From positions 2,986,311-3,050,310 of the forward strand of contig NZ_CP069163.1 in NCBI RefSeq assembly GCF_018802765.1: a DNA stretch of 64,000 bases. Direction: 5' to 3'. Shown one piece after another: positions 44,026-52,158 of the stretch. Under the pieces are notes generated by a model that saw only the letters and a program-made list of their open reading frames with translations, had not been told where the DNA came from and did not search any database. Within the stretch, counting starts at the first letter, position 1; every line of letters begins with the position of its first letter. The stretch comes from Paludibacterium sp. B53371 (GTDB lineage Bacteria; Pseudomonadota; Gammaproteobacteria; Burkholderiales; Chromobacteriaceae). Made by a program: the position numbers and the translations under genes.

Positions 44026-44547
44026 TCAGTCGCTGACCGGCTTCTTGGCCAGCATGCGCTGCAAGGTGCGCCGATGCATGTTGAGGGCACGAGCCGTCGC
44101 GGAAATATTGCCTTCGTGCTCGGCCAGCACACGCTGCACATGCTCCCAGGTCAGACGACGTACCGACATCGGCCGGGCATTGACCGGCATGGCAGCATCC
44201 GGCTCGATCTGCTGAAAAGCCTGCAGGATCTCATCGACCGAGGCCGGCTTGGCAAGGTATTGCACGGCCCCCAGCTTGGTGGCCTCGACGGCAGTGGCGA
44301 TGCTGGCATAGCCGGTCAGGACCAGCACGGCACTGTCGGGACTGAGGCGTCGCAGCTGCGGCAACAGCTTCAGACCACTGTCGCCCCCCAGATTGAGGTC
44401 CAGGATGATACGTTCGAAGCCACGGGGAAGACATTGCAGCGCCTCGGCCTCACTGGCTGCGCGCTCGACCTGATGGCCGCGGCGCATCAGCGAACGAGCC
44501 AGCACGCCGGCAAAGACATCATCGTCATCAATCAGCAGAAAAGTCAT
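44026..44547 (-). CDS. regA: response regulator, RegA/PrrA/ActR family
   Basis: 173 residues. Receiver domain with acidic cluster IDDDD (residues 6-10), phosphoacceptor Asp50 in RIILDLNLGGDSG, and VLTGYASIATAVEATKLGAVQYLAKPA. The C-terminal Fis-type helix-turn-helix EGNISATARALNMHRRTLQRML is the nearly invariant DNA-binding helix of RegA/PrrA/ActR. Controls redox-responsive genes (respiratory chain, carbon and nitrogen metabolism). Its ATG overlaps the regB stop by 4 nt. Confidence 0.9.
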   Translation of the reverse strand: MTFLLIDDDDVFAGVLARSLMRRGHQVERAASEAEALQCLPRGFERIILDLNLGGDSGLKLLPQLRRLSPDSAVLVLTGYASIATAVEATKLGAVQYLAKPASVDEILQAFQQIEPDAAMPVNARPMSVRRLTWEHVQRVLAEHEGNISATARALNMHRRTLQRMLAKKPVSD

Positions 44548-45800
44548 GGTGACATCTCTTTCAAGGGCAGGGTGATGTGCGCATGCACACCACCGCTCGC
44601 GCGGTTATCCAGGGTCAGGCTGCCCCCCAGTCTGGCAAGCGTGGCATGCGACAACATCACGCCCAGCCCCAGCCCGGCAGGCTTGCCGGACTGCATCTGC
44701 CCCAGCCCGGCCGCCCGTAACTGTGCCTCGCTGAGGCAGCCTTCACGATTGACGATATCCACGCTGAGCACCCCCTGGCGGAAAGTGGCGGTGATGTTCA
44801 CCTGACCGCCACCGGCCTCGGCGGCATTGTTGATCAGGTTAAACAGCGCGGGCCAGAAGGCACTGTCCAGTTCAACCTGCGGATCGCCCTCCCCTGATGG
44901 CTGCCACTGCAGGGTGACATCCGGACGCAGGGCACGCCACCCCTCCAGTCGCTCGGTCATGGCGCTGAACAGCGGCAGGATGACGGGACCGGTCCGGGCC
45001 TGGGACTTGAGGCGGGTCAGGGCCGCACGACAAACGGCAAGCTGGCTTTTCATCAGTGCCAGCTCATCCACGGGCAGACCGCCGGGGGGCAGGTCATGCC
45101 AGTCATCCACCAGCAGCGTCAGGGTGTTGAGCGGTGTCGACAGCGCGTGGGCCGCCATCGCCGCCTGCATGCCGAGTCCGACCAGCTGCTCGTCGCGCAG
45201 CTGGCTTTCGCGGGCAATCGCCAGCTCATGTTCGCGATCGGCCAGTTGTCGGGCCAGCCAGGAGATGAAACCGGTCATCAGCAGGGCAGACAGGGCAAAG
45301 GTAAACCACATGCCCAATTGGTGGGCCTGGAAGGCATAGGCGGCATCGGAGTCGGCCAGCGGCCAGGGCAGGTGCCAGACAAACAACACCCCGTAGGCAG
45401 TCAGGGCCAGCGCAGAGAGGCACCAGGAGAATACCCCCGGACTGAGCAGGGCGGCGAACAGGACAGGCGGCAGATACAGGGAGGCCAGCGGATTGGCGGC
45501 GCCGCCGCTGAAGGCCAGGATTTCACTCAGGGCCACCACATCGGCCAGCAAACCGAAGCGAATCAGCCAGAGCGCAGACACGCCGCGCCGGGCCAGCAGG
45601 GGCAACACCGCATTGACCAGTACCAGGGTCAGCATGGCCTGGAGAACCGGGACCCAGGCCAGCTGCACGGGATAACGGGAGACCAGCAGCAGCATCAGGG
45701 CACACAGGCCCAGCATCCCCCAGCGCAACAGCCCCAGACGCCGCTGCGCCCGGGCCAGATCGTTGCTTTCGGAGGCAAACAGAGAAGAGGCGATCGGCAT
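44544..45800 (-). CDS. regB: redox sensor histidine kinase, RegB/PrrB family
   Basis: 418 residues. About six membrane helices in residues 25-185. The segment FSGGAANPLASLY (residues 98-110) matches the RegB quinone-sensing heptad GGxxNPF with Leu replacing Phe. Dimerisation/phosphoacceptor helix: His218 in MAAHALSTPLNTLTLL, where the usual HELGTPL is HALSTPL. The ATPase domain has FNLINNAAEAGGG and GLGLGVMLSHATLARLGGSL. It senses quinone-pool redox state and phosphorylates RegA. First gene of the regB-regA pair. Confidence 0.88.
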   Translation of the reverse strand: MPIASSLFASESNDLARAQRRLGLLRWGMLGLCALMLLLVSRYPVQLAWVPVLQAMLTLVLVNAVLPLLARRGVSALWLIRFGLLADVVALSEILAFSGGAANPLASLYLPPVLFAALLSPGVFSWCLSALALTAYGVLFVWHLPWPLADSDAAYAFQAHQLGMWFTFALSALLMTGFISWLARQLADREHELAIARESQLRDEQLVGLGMQAAMAAHALSTPLNTLTLLVDDWHDLPPGGLPVDELALMKSQLAVCRAALTRLKSQARTGPVILPLFSAMTERLEGWRALRPDVTLQWQPSGEGDPQVELDSAFWPALFNLINNAAEAGGGQVNITATFRQGVLSVDIVNREGCLSEAQLRAAGLGQMQSGKPAGLGLGVMLSHATLARLGGSLTLDNRASGGVHAHITLPLKEMSP

Positions 45801-45828
45801 GCCCGCTACTCTATCATCCGATGCGCTG

Positions 45829-47160
45829 TCAGTCAGTCCTGGCGATGCGCACCACCGCCGCGCTCAATCCCCCTTCCGCGCGGTTCGATAGCTGCAATTG
45901 CAGACCATGCAGTTCAGCAATCCGTTCGACGATCGACAGGCCCAGACCACTGCCGGGCTCACTCTGCCCGGGCATGCGCACGAAGCGCTGACGAATTTTG
46001 TCCAGCCACGCCGGGTCGATGCCCGGCCCATTGTCCTCGACCACCAGGCGATCCGCCGAGCCGGACAGCCGCACGATGGCCCCGGCCGGGCTATAGCGCA
46101 GGGCATTTTCCAGCAGATTGCGCAGCATGAGTGTCAATAAAGTGCTGTCACCCTGCAGTGGCAGCACTTGCTCGGCCGGCACCTGCCAATCCAGCGCGAG
46201 CTGGCTGCCGCGTCGCGACAGCAGTGGCGCCAGATCACGCTGCAGGCTGTCGATCAGGCGCGACCAGTCGACGGGTTGGGCCTGGGTCAGGCCCTGCATC
46301 GGGTCGAGACGGGAGAGGGCAAGCAACTGATCGACCAGACGAGTAGCCCGCTCGATGCCGATGCCCAGGTTGGTCAGTGCGTGTTGCTGCACGTCGGGAT
46401 CGTGGGCCAGCTGCGCCACTTCGGTCTGCACCCGCAAGGCCGCCAGGGGGGAACGCAGTTCGTGTGCGGCATCGGCGGTGAAACGCCGTTCATGTTCGAT
46501 ATTCTGTCCGACACGGTCAAACAGCTGATTGAGCGCCTTGATCAGTGGCTGCGCTTCCGCCGGCACCGCCTGACTGAGCGGACTGAGATCATCCGGACGC
46601 CGTCCGGCCAGCTCCGCCGCCAGGCGGTTCAAAGGCATCAGCCCGCGCCGCACGGCCAGCACCAGCGCCAGCAGCAGAATGGGCAGGGGCAGGATCCACG
46701 CCAGCAACTGACTGCTGACCACCTTGAGCGCCGCCTCGTTGCGGGCACGCAAACGCTGCCCGACCGCCACGACATGCTCGCCATCAGCACTGCGCAGCGC
46801 ATAGATACGCCAGGGACCATGATGACTGACCCGCAGGAAAAAGCCTCCCTCTCCGGGCGGCAGCTGCCAGTCGGCACCGGCACCATCAGCCCAGATCAGG
46901 CGGCCGTCGCGACGCCAGATAGCCTGGGACAACGCATCGGCCTCATCGTCATGACCATGCCGCATACTGCCGTCATCACTTTGCAGCCCGCGTCCACTGG
47001 TCAGCAACTGACGAGCCAGCAACTGCAGCTGGGCATCATAGAGCTCATTGATCTCTTCATGGGTCTGATACAGGGCCACCCCGGCCGACAGCAACCACAT
47101 CAGCGGCGCAATCAACAAGAGGGCCAGCACGATGCGGCGCTGCAGACTGGCCGGCTTCAC
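45829..47160 (-). CDS. qseC: sensor histidine kinase, QseC/PmrB type
   Basis: 443 residues. Two membrane helices (about 10-31 and 150-171) enclose a periplasmic domain of about 118 residues. Then comes a HAMP-like linker, phosphoacceptor His233 in [26 protein letters not shown]-box [10 protein letters not shown], and [13 protein letters not shown] / [17 protein letters not shown]. The domain order and H-box are those of QseC. Overlaps the response regulator stop by 4 nt. Ligand unknown; the enterobacterial signal assignments should not be assumed here. Confidence 0.85.
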   Translation of the reverse strand: MKPASLQRRIVLALLLIAPLMWLLSAGVALYQTHEEINELYDAQLQLLARQLLTSGRGLQSDDGSMRHGHDDEADALSQAIWRRDGRLIWADGAGADWQLPPGEGGFFLRVSHHGPWRIYALRSADGEHVVAVGQRLRARNEAALKVVSSQLLAWILPLPILLLALVLAVRRGLMPLNRLAAELAGRRPDDLSPLSQAVPAEAQPLIKALNQLFDRVGQNIEHERRFTADAAHELRSPLAALRVQTEVAQLAHDPDVQQHALTNLGIGIERATRLVDQLLALSRLDPMQGLTQAQPVDWSRLIDSLQRDLAPLLSRRGSQLALDWQVPAEQVLPLQGDSTLLTLMLRNLLENALRYSPAGAIVRLSGSADRLVVEDNGPGIDPAWLDKIRQRFVRMPGQSEPGSGLGLSIVERIAELHGLQLQLSNRAEGGLSAAVVRIARTD

Positions 47161-47819
47161 TCGACATTCCCCAGGGTGTAGCCGATGCCGCGCACCGTAC
47201 GAATCACATGGCGACCGAGTTTCTTGCGCAGGTGATGGATATGGACTTCGATGGCATTACTTTCCAGATCCTGCTCCCAGCTATAGAGCTTCTCTTCGAT
47301 CAGCTCGCGGGGCAGCACCCGGCCCTTGTTCAGCATCAGCACCTCGAGAATGGCCATTTCCCGCGCGGTCAACTCCAGGGGCTCACCGTTCAGGTAGGTA
47401 GTACGTGCCGCCGGGTCAAAACTGACGGCGCCGTGACTGAGCAACTGGCGGCTCTCGCCGTTGCTGCGCCGGAGCATGGCCCGCAGGCGGGCAGCCACCT
47501 CGACAAGCGCAAAGGGCTTGACCAGATAATCGTCAGCGCCGGCATCCAGTCCGGCCACCCGGTCGCTGATGGCATCCCGCGCCGTGAGCACCAGCACCGG
47601 CAGGCTGTGGCCCTGACGCCGCCAGCTGGCCAGCACGTCCATGCCATCACAGCCCGGCAAGCCCAGATCCAGCACGGCGGCATCATAGGGCGCGGCATCC
47701 ATGGCCAGCAGTGCCTCCTTGCCGGAGGTCAGCCAGTCCACGGCAAAGTCGAGCTGACTCAAGCCAGCCTTCAGACCGTCGCCGATCAGGGGATCATCCT
47801 CGACTACCAGTATACGCAT
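47157..47819 (-). CDS. qseB: OmpR-family response regulator, QseB/PmrA type
   Basis: 220 residues. Receiver with [16 protein letters not shown], Asp51 in [43 protein letters not shown]. The C-terminal winged helix contains [37 protein letters not shown] and [11 protein letters not shown]. First gene of a regulator-kinase pair. Two TTAA half-sites 11 bp apart lie about 90 nt upstream and may be its own binding site. Confidence 0.88.
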   Translation of the reverse strand: MRILVVEDDPLIGDGLKAGLSQLDFAVDWLTSGKEALLAMDAAPYDAAVLDLGLPGCDGMDVLASWRRQGHSLPVLVLTARDAISDRVAGLDAGADDYLVKPFALVEVAARLRAMLRRSNGESRQLLSHGAVSFDPAARTTYLNGEPLELTAREMAILEVLMLNKGRVLPRELIEEKLYSWEQDLESNAIEVHIHHLRKKLGRHVIRTVRGIGYTLGNVE

Positions 47820-47905
47820 TGCCCTCTCCTTGGATTCTTACCTGCCCTGCTTGGCATGCTACCCCTTTCGCCCGAAGCTTTCTGCCCGGATTGAAGCAGC
47901 CCCGG

Positions 47906-47922
47906 GTTAACAGACGCTTAAA
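47906..47922. promoter_or_regulatory. PmrA/QseB-like direct repeat
   Basis: GTTAAC-AGACG-CTTAAA: half-sites (C/G)TTAA(A/C) repeated with an 11-bp period, like the (C/T)TTAAT-N5-(C/T)TTAAT boxes of PmrA/QseB regulators. It lies in the divergent qseB/plcP-like gap. Confidence 0.4.
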
Positions 47923-47946
47923 TGGCATCGAAACGACATGGCGGTA

Positions 47947-47990
47947 AATTCATTTTCCCGTCATCAAATGCTCATTTTTCTGTCATTAGC
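47947..47990 (+). promoter_or_regulatory. Pho-box-like array, four 11-bp repeats
   Basis: TCAT occurs at 47950, 47961, 47972 and 47983, an exact 11-bp period. Units: AATTCATTTTC, CCGTCATCAAA, TGCTCATTTTT, CTGTCATTAGC. Units 2 and 4 match the CTGTCAT core of PhoB half-sites at 6/7 and 7/7. It lies 40 nt before the metallophosphoesterase gene, where a Pho box would replace the -35. A convincing -10 is not seen. Confidence 0.65.
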
Positions 47991-48030
47991 CATAGGCAGC
48001 ATGAGCGCGTGACATCTCCCGGAGGCCACC

Positions 48031-48855
48031 ATGCAACGTGAGCAGATCAAGCTGGAAAAGCGCCATTTCCGCAGTATCTGGATCTCCGACGTTCACCTCG
48101 GAACAGCGGGCTGCCGGGCAGATCATTTGCTGGATTTCCTGCGCCATCATGAATCGGACACCCTCTATCTGGTGGGAGACATCGTTGACGGCTGGCAACT
48201 GCGCAAGTCCTGGTACTGGAAGCAAAGCCACAATGACGTGGTGCAGAAGGTGTTGCGCAAAGCGCGCAAAGGGACACGGGTGATCTACATCCCCGGCAAT
48301 CATGACGAGATGGCCCGGCAGTTTGCCGGGCTGGATTTTGGCGGCATTGCCATCCGCATGGAGGCCGACCACATCACCGCCGACGGCAAACGGCTGCTGG
48401 TGATTCACGGCGACGAATTCGACGGTGTGATTCAGTACGCCAAATGGCTGGCCTATCTCGGCGACAGCCTCTACACCCTCATCCTGCAGCTCAATCGCGG
48501 CTACAACTGGTGCCGGATGAAACTGGGCCTGCCCTATTGGTCGCTGTCGCAGTATCTGAAGCACAAGGTGAAAAACGCTGTCAATTTCATCAGCAACTTC
48601 GAAAAGATGCTGGCAACGGAAGCCCGTCATCGTGGTTACGATGGCGTCATCTGCGGCCACATTCACCAGCCGGAAGTACGCGACCTGGACGGCACGCTGT
48701 ATGGCAACAGCGGCGACTGGGTCGAAAGTCTTTCTGCCCTGGTGGAAACAGCCGACGGCACCCTGTCGGTGGTGTACTGGACCCACATCCTGAGCGAATC
48801 CTCTGCGCAGGAACCCATCCTTGAGCCTGTACAGGAGAATGTATGCGCATCCTGA
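48031..48855 (+). CDS. metallophosphoesterase, LpxH/PlcP-like
   Basis: 274 residues. Calcineurin-fold motifs: SDVHLG (residues about 19-24), GDIVDGW (about 50-56), PGNHDE, VIHGDEFD and CGHIHQPE. It is longer than LpxH (about 240) and lacks the lipid A operon context. Its partnership with a GT4 glycosyltransferase is that of PlcP, a manganese-type phospholipase C that strips phospholipid head groups during phosphate starvation so the diacylglycerol can be glycosylated. An UDP-diacylglucosamine hydrolase role is the alternative. The upstream Pho-like array supports PlcP. Overlaps the next gene by 13 nt. Confidence 0.8.
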   Translation: MQREQIKLEKRHFRSIWISDVHLGTAGCRADHLLDFLRHHESDTLYLVGDIVDGWQLRKSWYWKQSHNDVVQKVLRKARKGTRVIYIPGNHDEMARQFAGLDFGGIAIRMEADHITADGKRLLVIHGDEFDGVIQYAKWLAYLGDSLYTLILQLNRGYNWCRMKLGLPYWSLSQYLKHKVKNAVNFISNFEKMLATEARHRGYDGVICGHIHQPEVRDLDGTLYGNSGDWVESLSALVETADGTLSVVYWTHILSESSAQEPILEPVQENVCAS

Positions 48856-49895
48856 TCGTCACCGACGCCTGGCGCCCCCAGGTCAATGGCGTGGTTCGCA
48901 CGCTGACCGAAACGATTCGCGAATTGCAGGGCTTCGGCCACGAAGTCTCGATGATCACCCCGGAAACCTTCACCACCCTGCCCTGCCCGACCTACCCGGA
49001 CATTCGTCTGTCCCTGTTCCCCTATCGCAAGGTCGCCAGGATGATCGACAGCTTCCAGCCGGATGCCATCCACATTGCCACCGAGGGGCCGCTGGGGCTG
49101 GCGGCTCGGCGTCACTGCCTGCGCCATGGCCGGGCCTTCACCACCGCCTATCACACCCGTTTCCCGGAGTACATCCAGGCCCGCACCCGGCTGCCGCTCT
49201 CCATCAGCTATGCCTGGATGCGCCGCTTTCACAATGCCTCCAGCGCGGTGATGGCGCCGACTCAATCGATCGTCAATGATCTGAAGGCACGGGGCTTCAA
49301 CAATGTGGTGTTGTGGAGTCGCGGGGTGGATACCGAGCTGTTCTCCCCCGGCCCGCGCGACCGGCTGGAGGAAAGTCAGCCGCCACGCTTTGTGTATATC
49401 GGTCGTGTCGCCGTGGAAAAAAATATCGAGGCTTTTCTCAAGCTCGACCTGCCGGGCAGCAAGTGGGTAGTTGGCGACGGGCCGCTGCTCGCCAGGCTGA
49501 AGAAGCATTATCCGGAGGTGCATTTCGCCGGCATTTTCCCGCAGCCGGAACTGGTGCGCTTTTACCGTGCGGCCGATGTATTCGTCTTTCCCAGCCTGAC
49601 CGACACCTTTGGCCTGGTGCTGCTGGAGGCCATGGCCTGCGGCACCCCGGTGGCCGCCTACCCGGTGGCCGGGCCACTGGATGTGGTCGGCGACAGCGGC
49701 GCCGGCGTTCTGGACCAGGACCTGCGTCAAGCTTGCCTGAACGCCCTGGCGCTGGATCGCCAGCATGTGCGTTCGGTCGCCGAGCGTTTCTCCTGGCAGG
49801 CCGCAGCACGACAGTTCGAGCATCATCTGCATCCCAACGCCAGCCAGCTCACCCCCGAGGGAGGGCTGTCAGATTCCACCCAGGGCGCACGATAA
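48843..49895 (+). CDS. GT4-family glycosyltransferase (Agt-like glycolipid synthase)
   Basis: 350 residues. GT-B fold: N-terminal MRILIVTDAWRPQVNGVVRTL, typical of GT4 lipid glycosyltransferases. HIATEGPLGLAARRHC and TAYHTRFPEYIQAR follow, and the C-terminal sugar-nucleotide lobe has FVYIGRVAVEKNIEAFL, VVGDGP and FPSLTDTFGLVLLEAMACGTPVAAYPV (the E-x7-E pair). With the overlapping metallophosphoesterase it resembles the PlcP-Agt module that makes glucosyl- or glucuronosyl-diacylglycerol under phosphate limitation. Donor sugar not readable from sequence. Confidence 0.82.
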   Translation: MRILIVTDAWRPQVNGVVRTLTETIRELQGFGHEVSMITPETFTTLPCPTYPDIRLSLFPYRKVARMIDSFQPDAIHIATEGPLGLAARRHCLRHGRAFTTAYHTRFPEYIQARTRLPLSISYAWMRRFHNASSAVMAPTQSIVNDLKARGFNNVVLWSRGVDTELFSPGPRDRLEESQPPRFVYIGRVAVEKNIEAFLKLDLPGSKWVVGDGPLLARLKKHYPEVHFAGIFPQPELVRFYRAADVFVFPSLTDTFGLVLLEAMACGTPVAAYPVAGPLDVVGDSGAGVLDQDLRQACLNALALDRQHVRSVAERFSWQAAARQFEHHLHPNASQLTPEGGLSDSTQGAR

Positions 49896-49901
49896 AAAAT
49901 C

Positions 49902-49929
49902 TTGCACCCTGAGAAGGGGGTTCTATACT
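49902..49929 (+). promoter_or_regulatory. strong promoter ahead of a gene-free region
   Basis: TTGCAC, 16-bp spacer, TATACT, 7 nt after the glycosyltransferase stop. The predicted start near 49936 leads into a leader ORF and a structured region, not into fpr directly. Confidence 0.65.
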
Positions 49930-49958
49930 CCAATCAGGTCATGGCAAGGAGGTAATGA

Positions 49959-50033
49959 ATGCATCTGGGAGAATTTTCGGCTGCAGACCGTTGCTTCTGT
50001 GTTGGGATAACACGCCGTTTCATTGACGTTTGA
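49959..50033 (+). CDS. possible leader peptide
   Basis: A 24-codon ORF (MHLGEFSAADRCFCVGITRR...) preceded by a perfect AAGGAGG 6 nt before the ATG and by the promoter at 49902. An alternative overlapping ORF starts at ATG 49955 and encodes 23 residues (MNASGRIFGCRPLLLCWDNT...), but the ribosome site would then be only 2 nt away. Such short reading frames right behind strong promoters are often regulatory leaders. No homology recognised. Confidence 0.4.
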   Translation: MHLGEFSAADRCFCVGITRRFIDV

Positions 50034-50603
50034 GGCATCGCTGACGATGCAGGTCACCTGGCAGCCGATAGGCCAGATAACGCGAAAAATGCCGAGCAGT
50101 CGTAACATGCATCCTGTTTCGGGGAAACCCGTACCAAGCCCGTGATGGGCTCGCGGCTCCAGGGCGCCAAGCCAATGTGGAGCGCCAGCAGTAGCAGTGT
50201 GATGTGGTTGTGATGATGTCGCTGCGCAATGCAGCATCGGTCTTTTCATGACGTTGTTGGCGCTTCATTGCATGCGTGGTAGGCATGCAGGACACATGAA
50301 GCGGATGAGTGAGCAGTACCGACCCGGGGGCGCGCCAATTTGGTCCGCCCTCGTTCATTTCCATCCGTCATAAATCACCCCTCCCACCCTGCCGTTTTTA
50401 CTGTCAGGCAATCCAACCAGTCGCCAGCCCACCACAATTCATGTAAAATGCCGTGTTTTCAACTGCTTGCAACCCTTATGGCATGATGGGCATTGCGGTC
50501 GCATATACCGCCGTGACACAGCCAACGGTTGCAACTGTTCTATCGCAGCGCTTTATTCGCCGGTAGAATGGCCCGATTCCTAGTTCAATATCAGATTCTG
50601 CAT
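50034..50603 (+). other. 0.57-kb structured region without protein gene
   Basis: Successive hairpins when read on the plus strand: GCATCG-CTGA-CGATGC (50035), CTGGC/GCCAG (50058), GTTTC-GGG-GAAAC (50116), AGCCC-GTGAT-GGGCT (50137), GGCGC/GCGCC (50163). A 15-bp stem at 50261-50303 has arms CGCTTCAT+TGCATGC and GCATGCA+ATGAAGCG with a 6-nt bulge. Open frames on either strand have poor composition and no ribosome sites. It could be a long structured RNA, an attenuator or a decayed element. The fpr promoter must lie in the last part, but no clear hexamers were found. Confidence 0.45.
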
Positions 50604-51380
50604 ATGGCAACCTTGACCTCGGAACGCGTCCTCAGCGTTCACCACTGGAACGACACCCTGTTCAGCTTCACCACCACCCGCGACCCGGGCCTGCGCTTCA
50701 TCAACGGTCAGTTCGTCATGATCGGTCTGGAGGTCAATGGCCGGCCGCTGATCCGTGCCTACAGCATTGTCAGCGCCAACTGGGAAGAAAACCTCGAGTT
50801 TTTCAGCATCAAGGTGCAGGATGGTCCGCTCACCTCGCGCCTGCAGCATCTGAAGGTCGGCGATGAGATCATCGTCAGCGGCAAACCGACCGGCACCCTG
50901 GTGCAGGACAACCTGTTGCCGGGCAAGCATTTGTACCTGCTGTCGACCGGTACCGGTCTGGCGCCGTTCATGAGCATCATCAAGGATCCGGAAGTCTACG
51001 ACCGCTACGAGAAGATCGTGCTGGTGCACGGCGTGCGCTGGGTCAGTGAACTGGCCTACGAGGATTACATCACGCGCGAACTGCCGCAGAACGAATTCTT
51101 CGGCGACGTGGTCCGCGACAAGCTGATCTACTACCCGACCGTGACGCGCGAGCCGTTCCGCAACCAGGGTCGTCTGACCGATCTGATCGTCAGTGGCAAG
51201 CTGGCAGCCGATATCGGCCTGCCGCAACTGGATCCGGCCAATGACCGCGTTCTGATCTGCGGCAGCCCCAACATGCTGAAAGACAGCTGCCAGATCCTCG
51301 ACGACATGGGTTTTGTCGAATCGCCGCGCATGGGCGAACCGGGTCACTACGCGATCGAGCGAGCCTTCGTCGAAAAATAA
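50604..51380 (+). CDS. fpr: ferredoxin/flavodoxin-NADP reductase
   Basis: 258 residues from ATG 50604 (MATLTSERVLSVHHWNDTLFSF), the size and start of Azotobacter/Pseudomonas-type Fpr; the frame extends upstream without a ribosome site. FAD-binding RAYSIVSANWEENLEFFSIKV, NADP-binding LLSTGTGLAPFMSII, CGSPNML, and C-terminal HYAIERAFVEK. Reduces ferredoxin/flavodoxin for Fe-S assembly and oxidative-stress responses. Ends at a strong hairpin terminator. Confidence 0.95.
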   Translation: MATLTSERVLSVHHWNDTLFSFTTTRDPGLRFINGQFVMIGLEVNGRPLIRAYSIVSANWEENLEFFSIKVQDGPLTSRLQHLKVGDEIIVSGKPTGTLVQDNLLPGKHLYLLSTGTGLAPFMSIIKDPEVYDRYEKIVLVHGVRWVSELAYEDYITRELPQNEFFGDVVRDKLIYYPTVTREPFRNQGRLTDLIVSGKLAADIGLPQLDPANDRVLICGSPNMLKDSCQILDDMGFVESPRMGEPGHYAIERAFVEK

Positions 51381-51397
51381 GCATGCCGCCGGGATGA

Positions 51398-51426
51398 GAA
51401 AAAGCAGCCTGACGGCTGCTTTTTTC
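51398..51426. terminator. bidirectional Rho-independent terminator
   Basis: AAGCAGCC-TGAC-GGCTGCTT with flanking A and T runs (11 bp when A/T pairs are counted), between fpr and the convergent rquA. Confidence 0.92.
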
Positions 51427-51441
51427 TTGACGGCGCCAGCA

Positions 51442-52146
51442 TCACGCCTTGTGCGTCACTTCCACAATCTGATACACCCCGCCAAAAACCGTCCGCTTGC
51501 GCCAGTCAAAGCGTCCCGCTTCGCGGGCATATTCCTGAATCTCATGCTGCCAGAGGGCCATGGCAAAAGGCTCGAGACAACGATTAACCCAACGCAGCAG
51601 CCAGCCGATCGGCTGCCAGGCGGCCGGCCGGTGATAATCGACAAACAGGGCCCGGGCGCCGCGCGGCAACTGATCGAGCATATTGTCCACAATCTCGCGC
51701 TTCTTGTTGTCCGGCACTTCGTGCAGCAGGAAAAAACTGACGATCAGGTCATAGTCGGGCTCGCCGCGAAAATCGGCGGCGTCCGCCTGCACCACCCTGG
51801 CTTGCGGCATTTGACTCAGCTTGCGCGAGGCATGGGCAATCTGCACCGGCGTCACGTCGGTCAGATCAAAGCCCCCCTGCGGCCCCACCTTGCGCGCTAC
51901 ACGCTGCACCAGATCGCCATAGACATGGGCCACCTGCCAGACCTTCATGCCCGGACGGACCCGGTCCAGATAGGCCTGCATCAGGCGCCGGTCATTGCCA
52001 AACAACAGGACCCGCACCACCAGATTACGGTCCAGCCAGGCGGCATGGCGCGGATTGACGTAAGCCCAGTCATAGACTTCCGTCATGTACTGCGGCACAT
52101 CACGGTAATAGAAGTCGTCGTGCAGCTCGGGGGGATTTTTCGTCAT
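51442..52146 (-). CDS. rquA: rhodoquinone biosynthesis protein RquA
   Basis: 234 residues, AGGA before ATG 52146. A class-I methyltransferase fold with an unusual signature that I associate with RquA: an aromatic N-terminal block YMTEVYDWAYVNPRHAAWLDR, VLLFGNDRRLMQAYLD, the SAM loop KVWQVAHVYGDL (GxGxG replaced by AHVYGD), DLTDVTPVQIAHASRKL, FFLLHEVPDNKKREIV, FVDYHRPAAWQPIGWLL and LEPFAMALWQHEI. RquA uses SAM as amino donor to convert ubiquinone to rhodoquinone, the low-potential quinone for fumarate reduction. Follows xth by 12 nt. An ordinary quinone methyltransferase is the alternative. Confidence 0.78.
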   Translation of the reverse strand: MTKNPPELHDDFYYRDVPQYMTEVYDWAYVNPRHAAWLDRNLVVRVLLFGNDRRLMQAYLDRVRPGMKVWQVAHVYGDLVQRVARKVGPQGGFDLTDVTPVQIAHASRKLSQMPQARVVQADAADFRGEPDYDLIVSFFLLHEVPDNKKREIVDNMLDQLPRGARALFVDYHRPAAWQPIGWLLRWVNRCLEPFAMALWQHEIQEYAREAGRFDWRKRTVFGGVYQIVEVTHKA

Positions 52147-52158
52147 GTCGATCCTGGT

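Noticed and set aside
49923-50364. Two minus-strand frames of about 110 codons in the fpr upstream gap
   Set aside because: No ribosome sites, Arg/His/Cys/Trp-heavy composition and crossing of hairpins; treated as non-coding.
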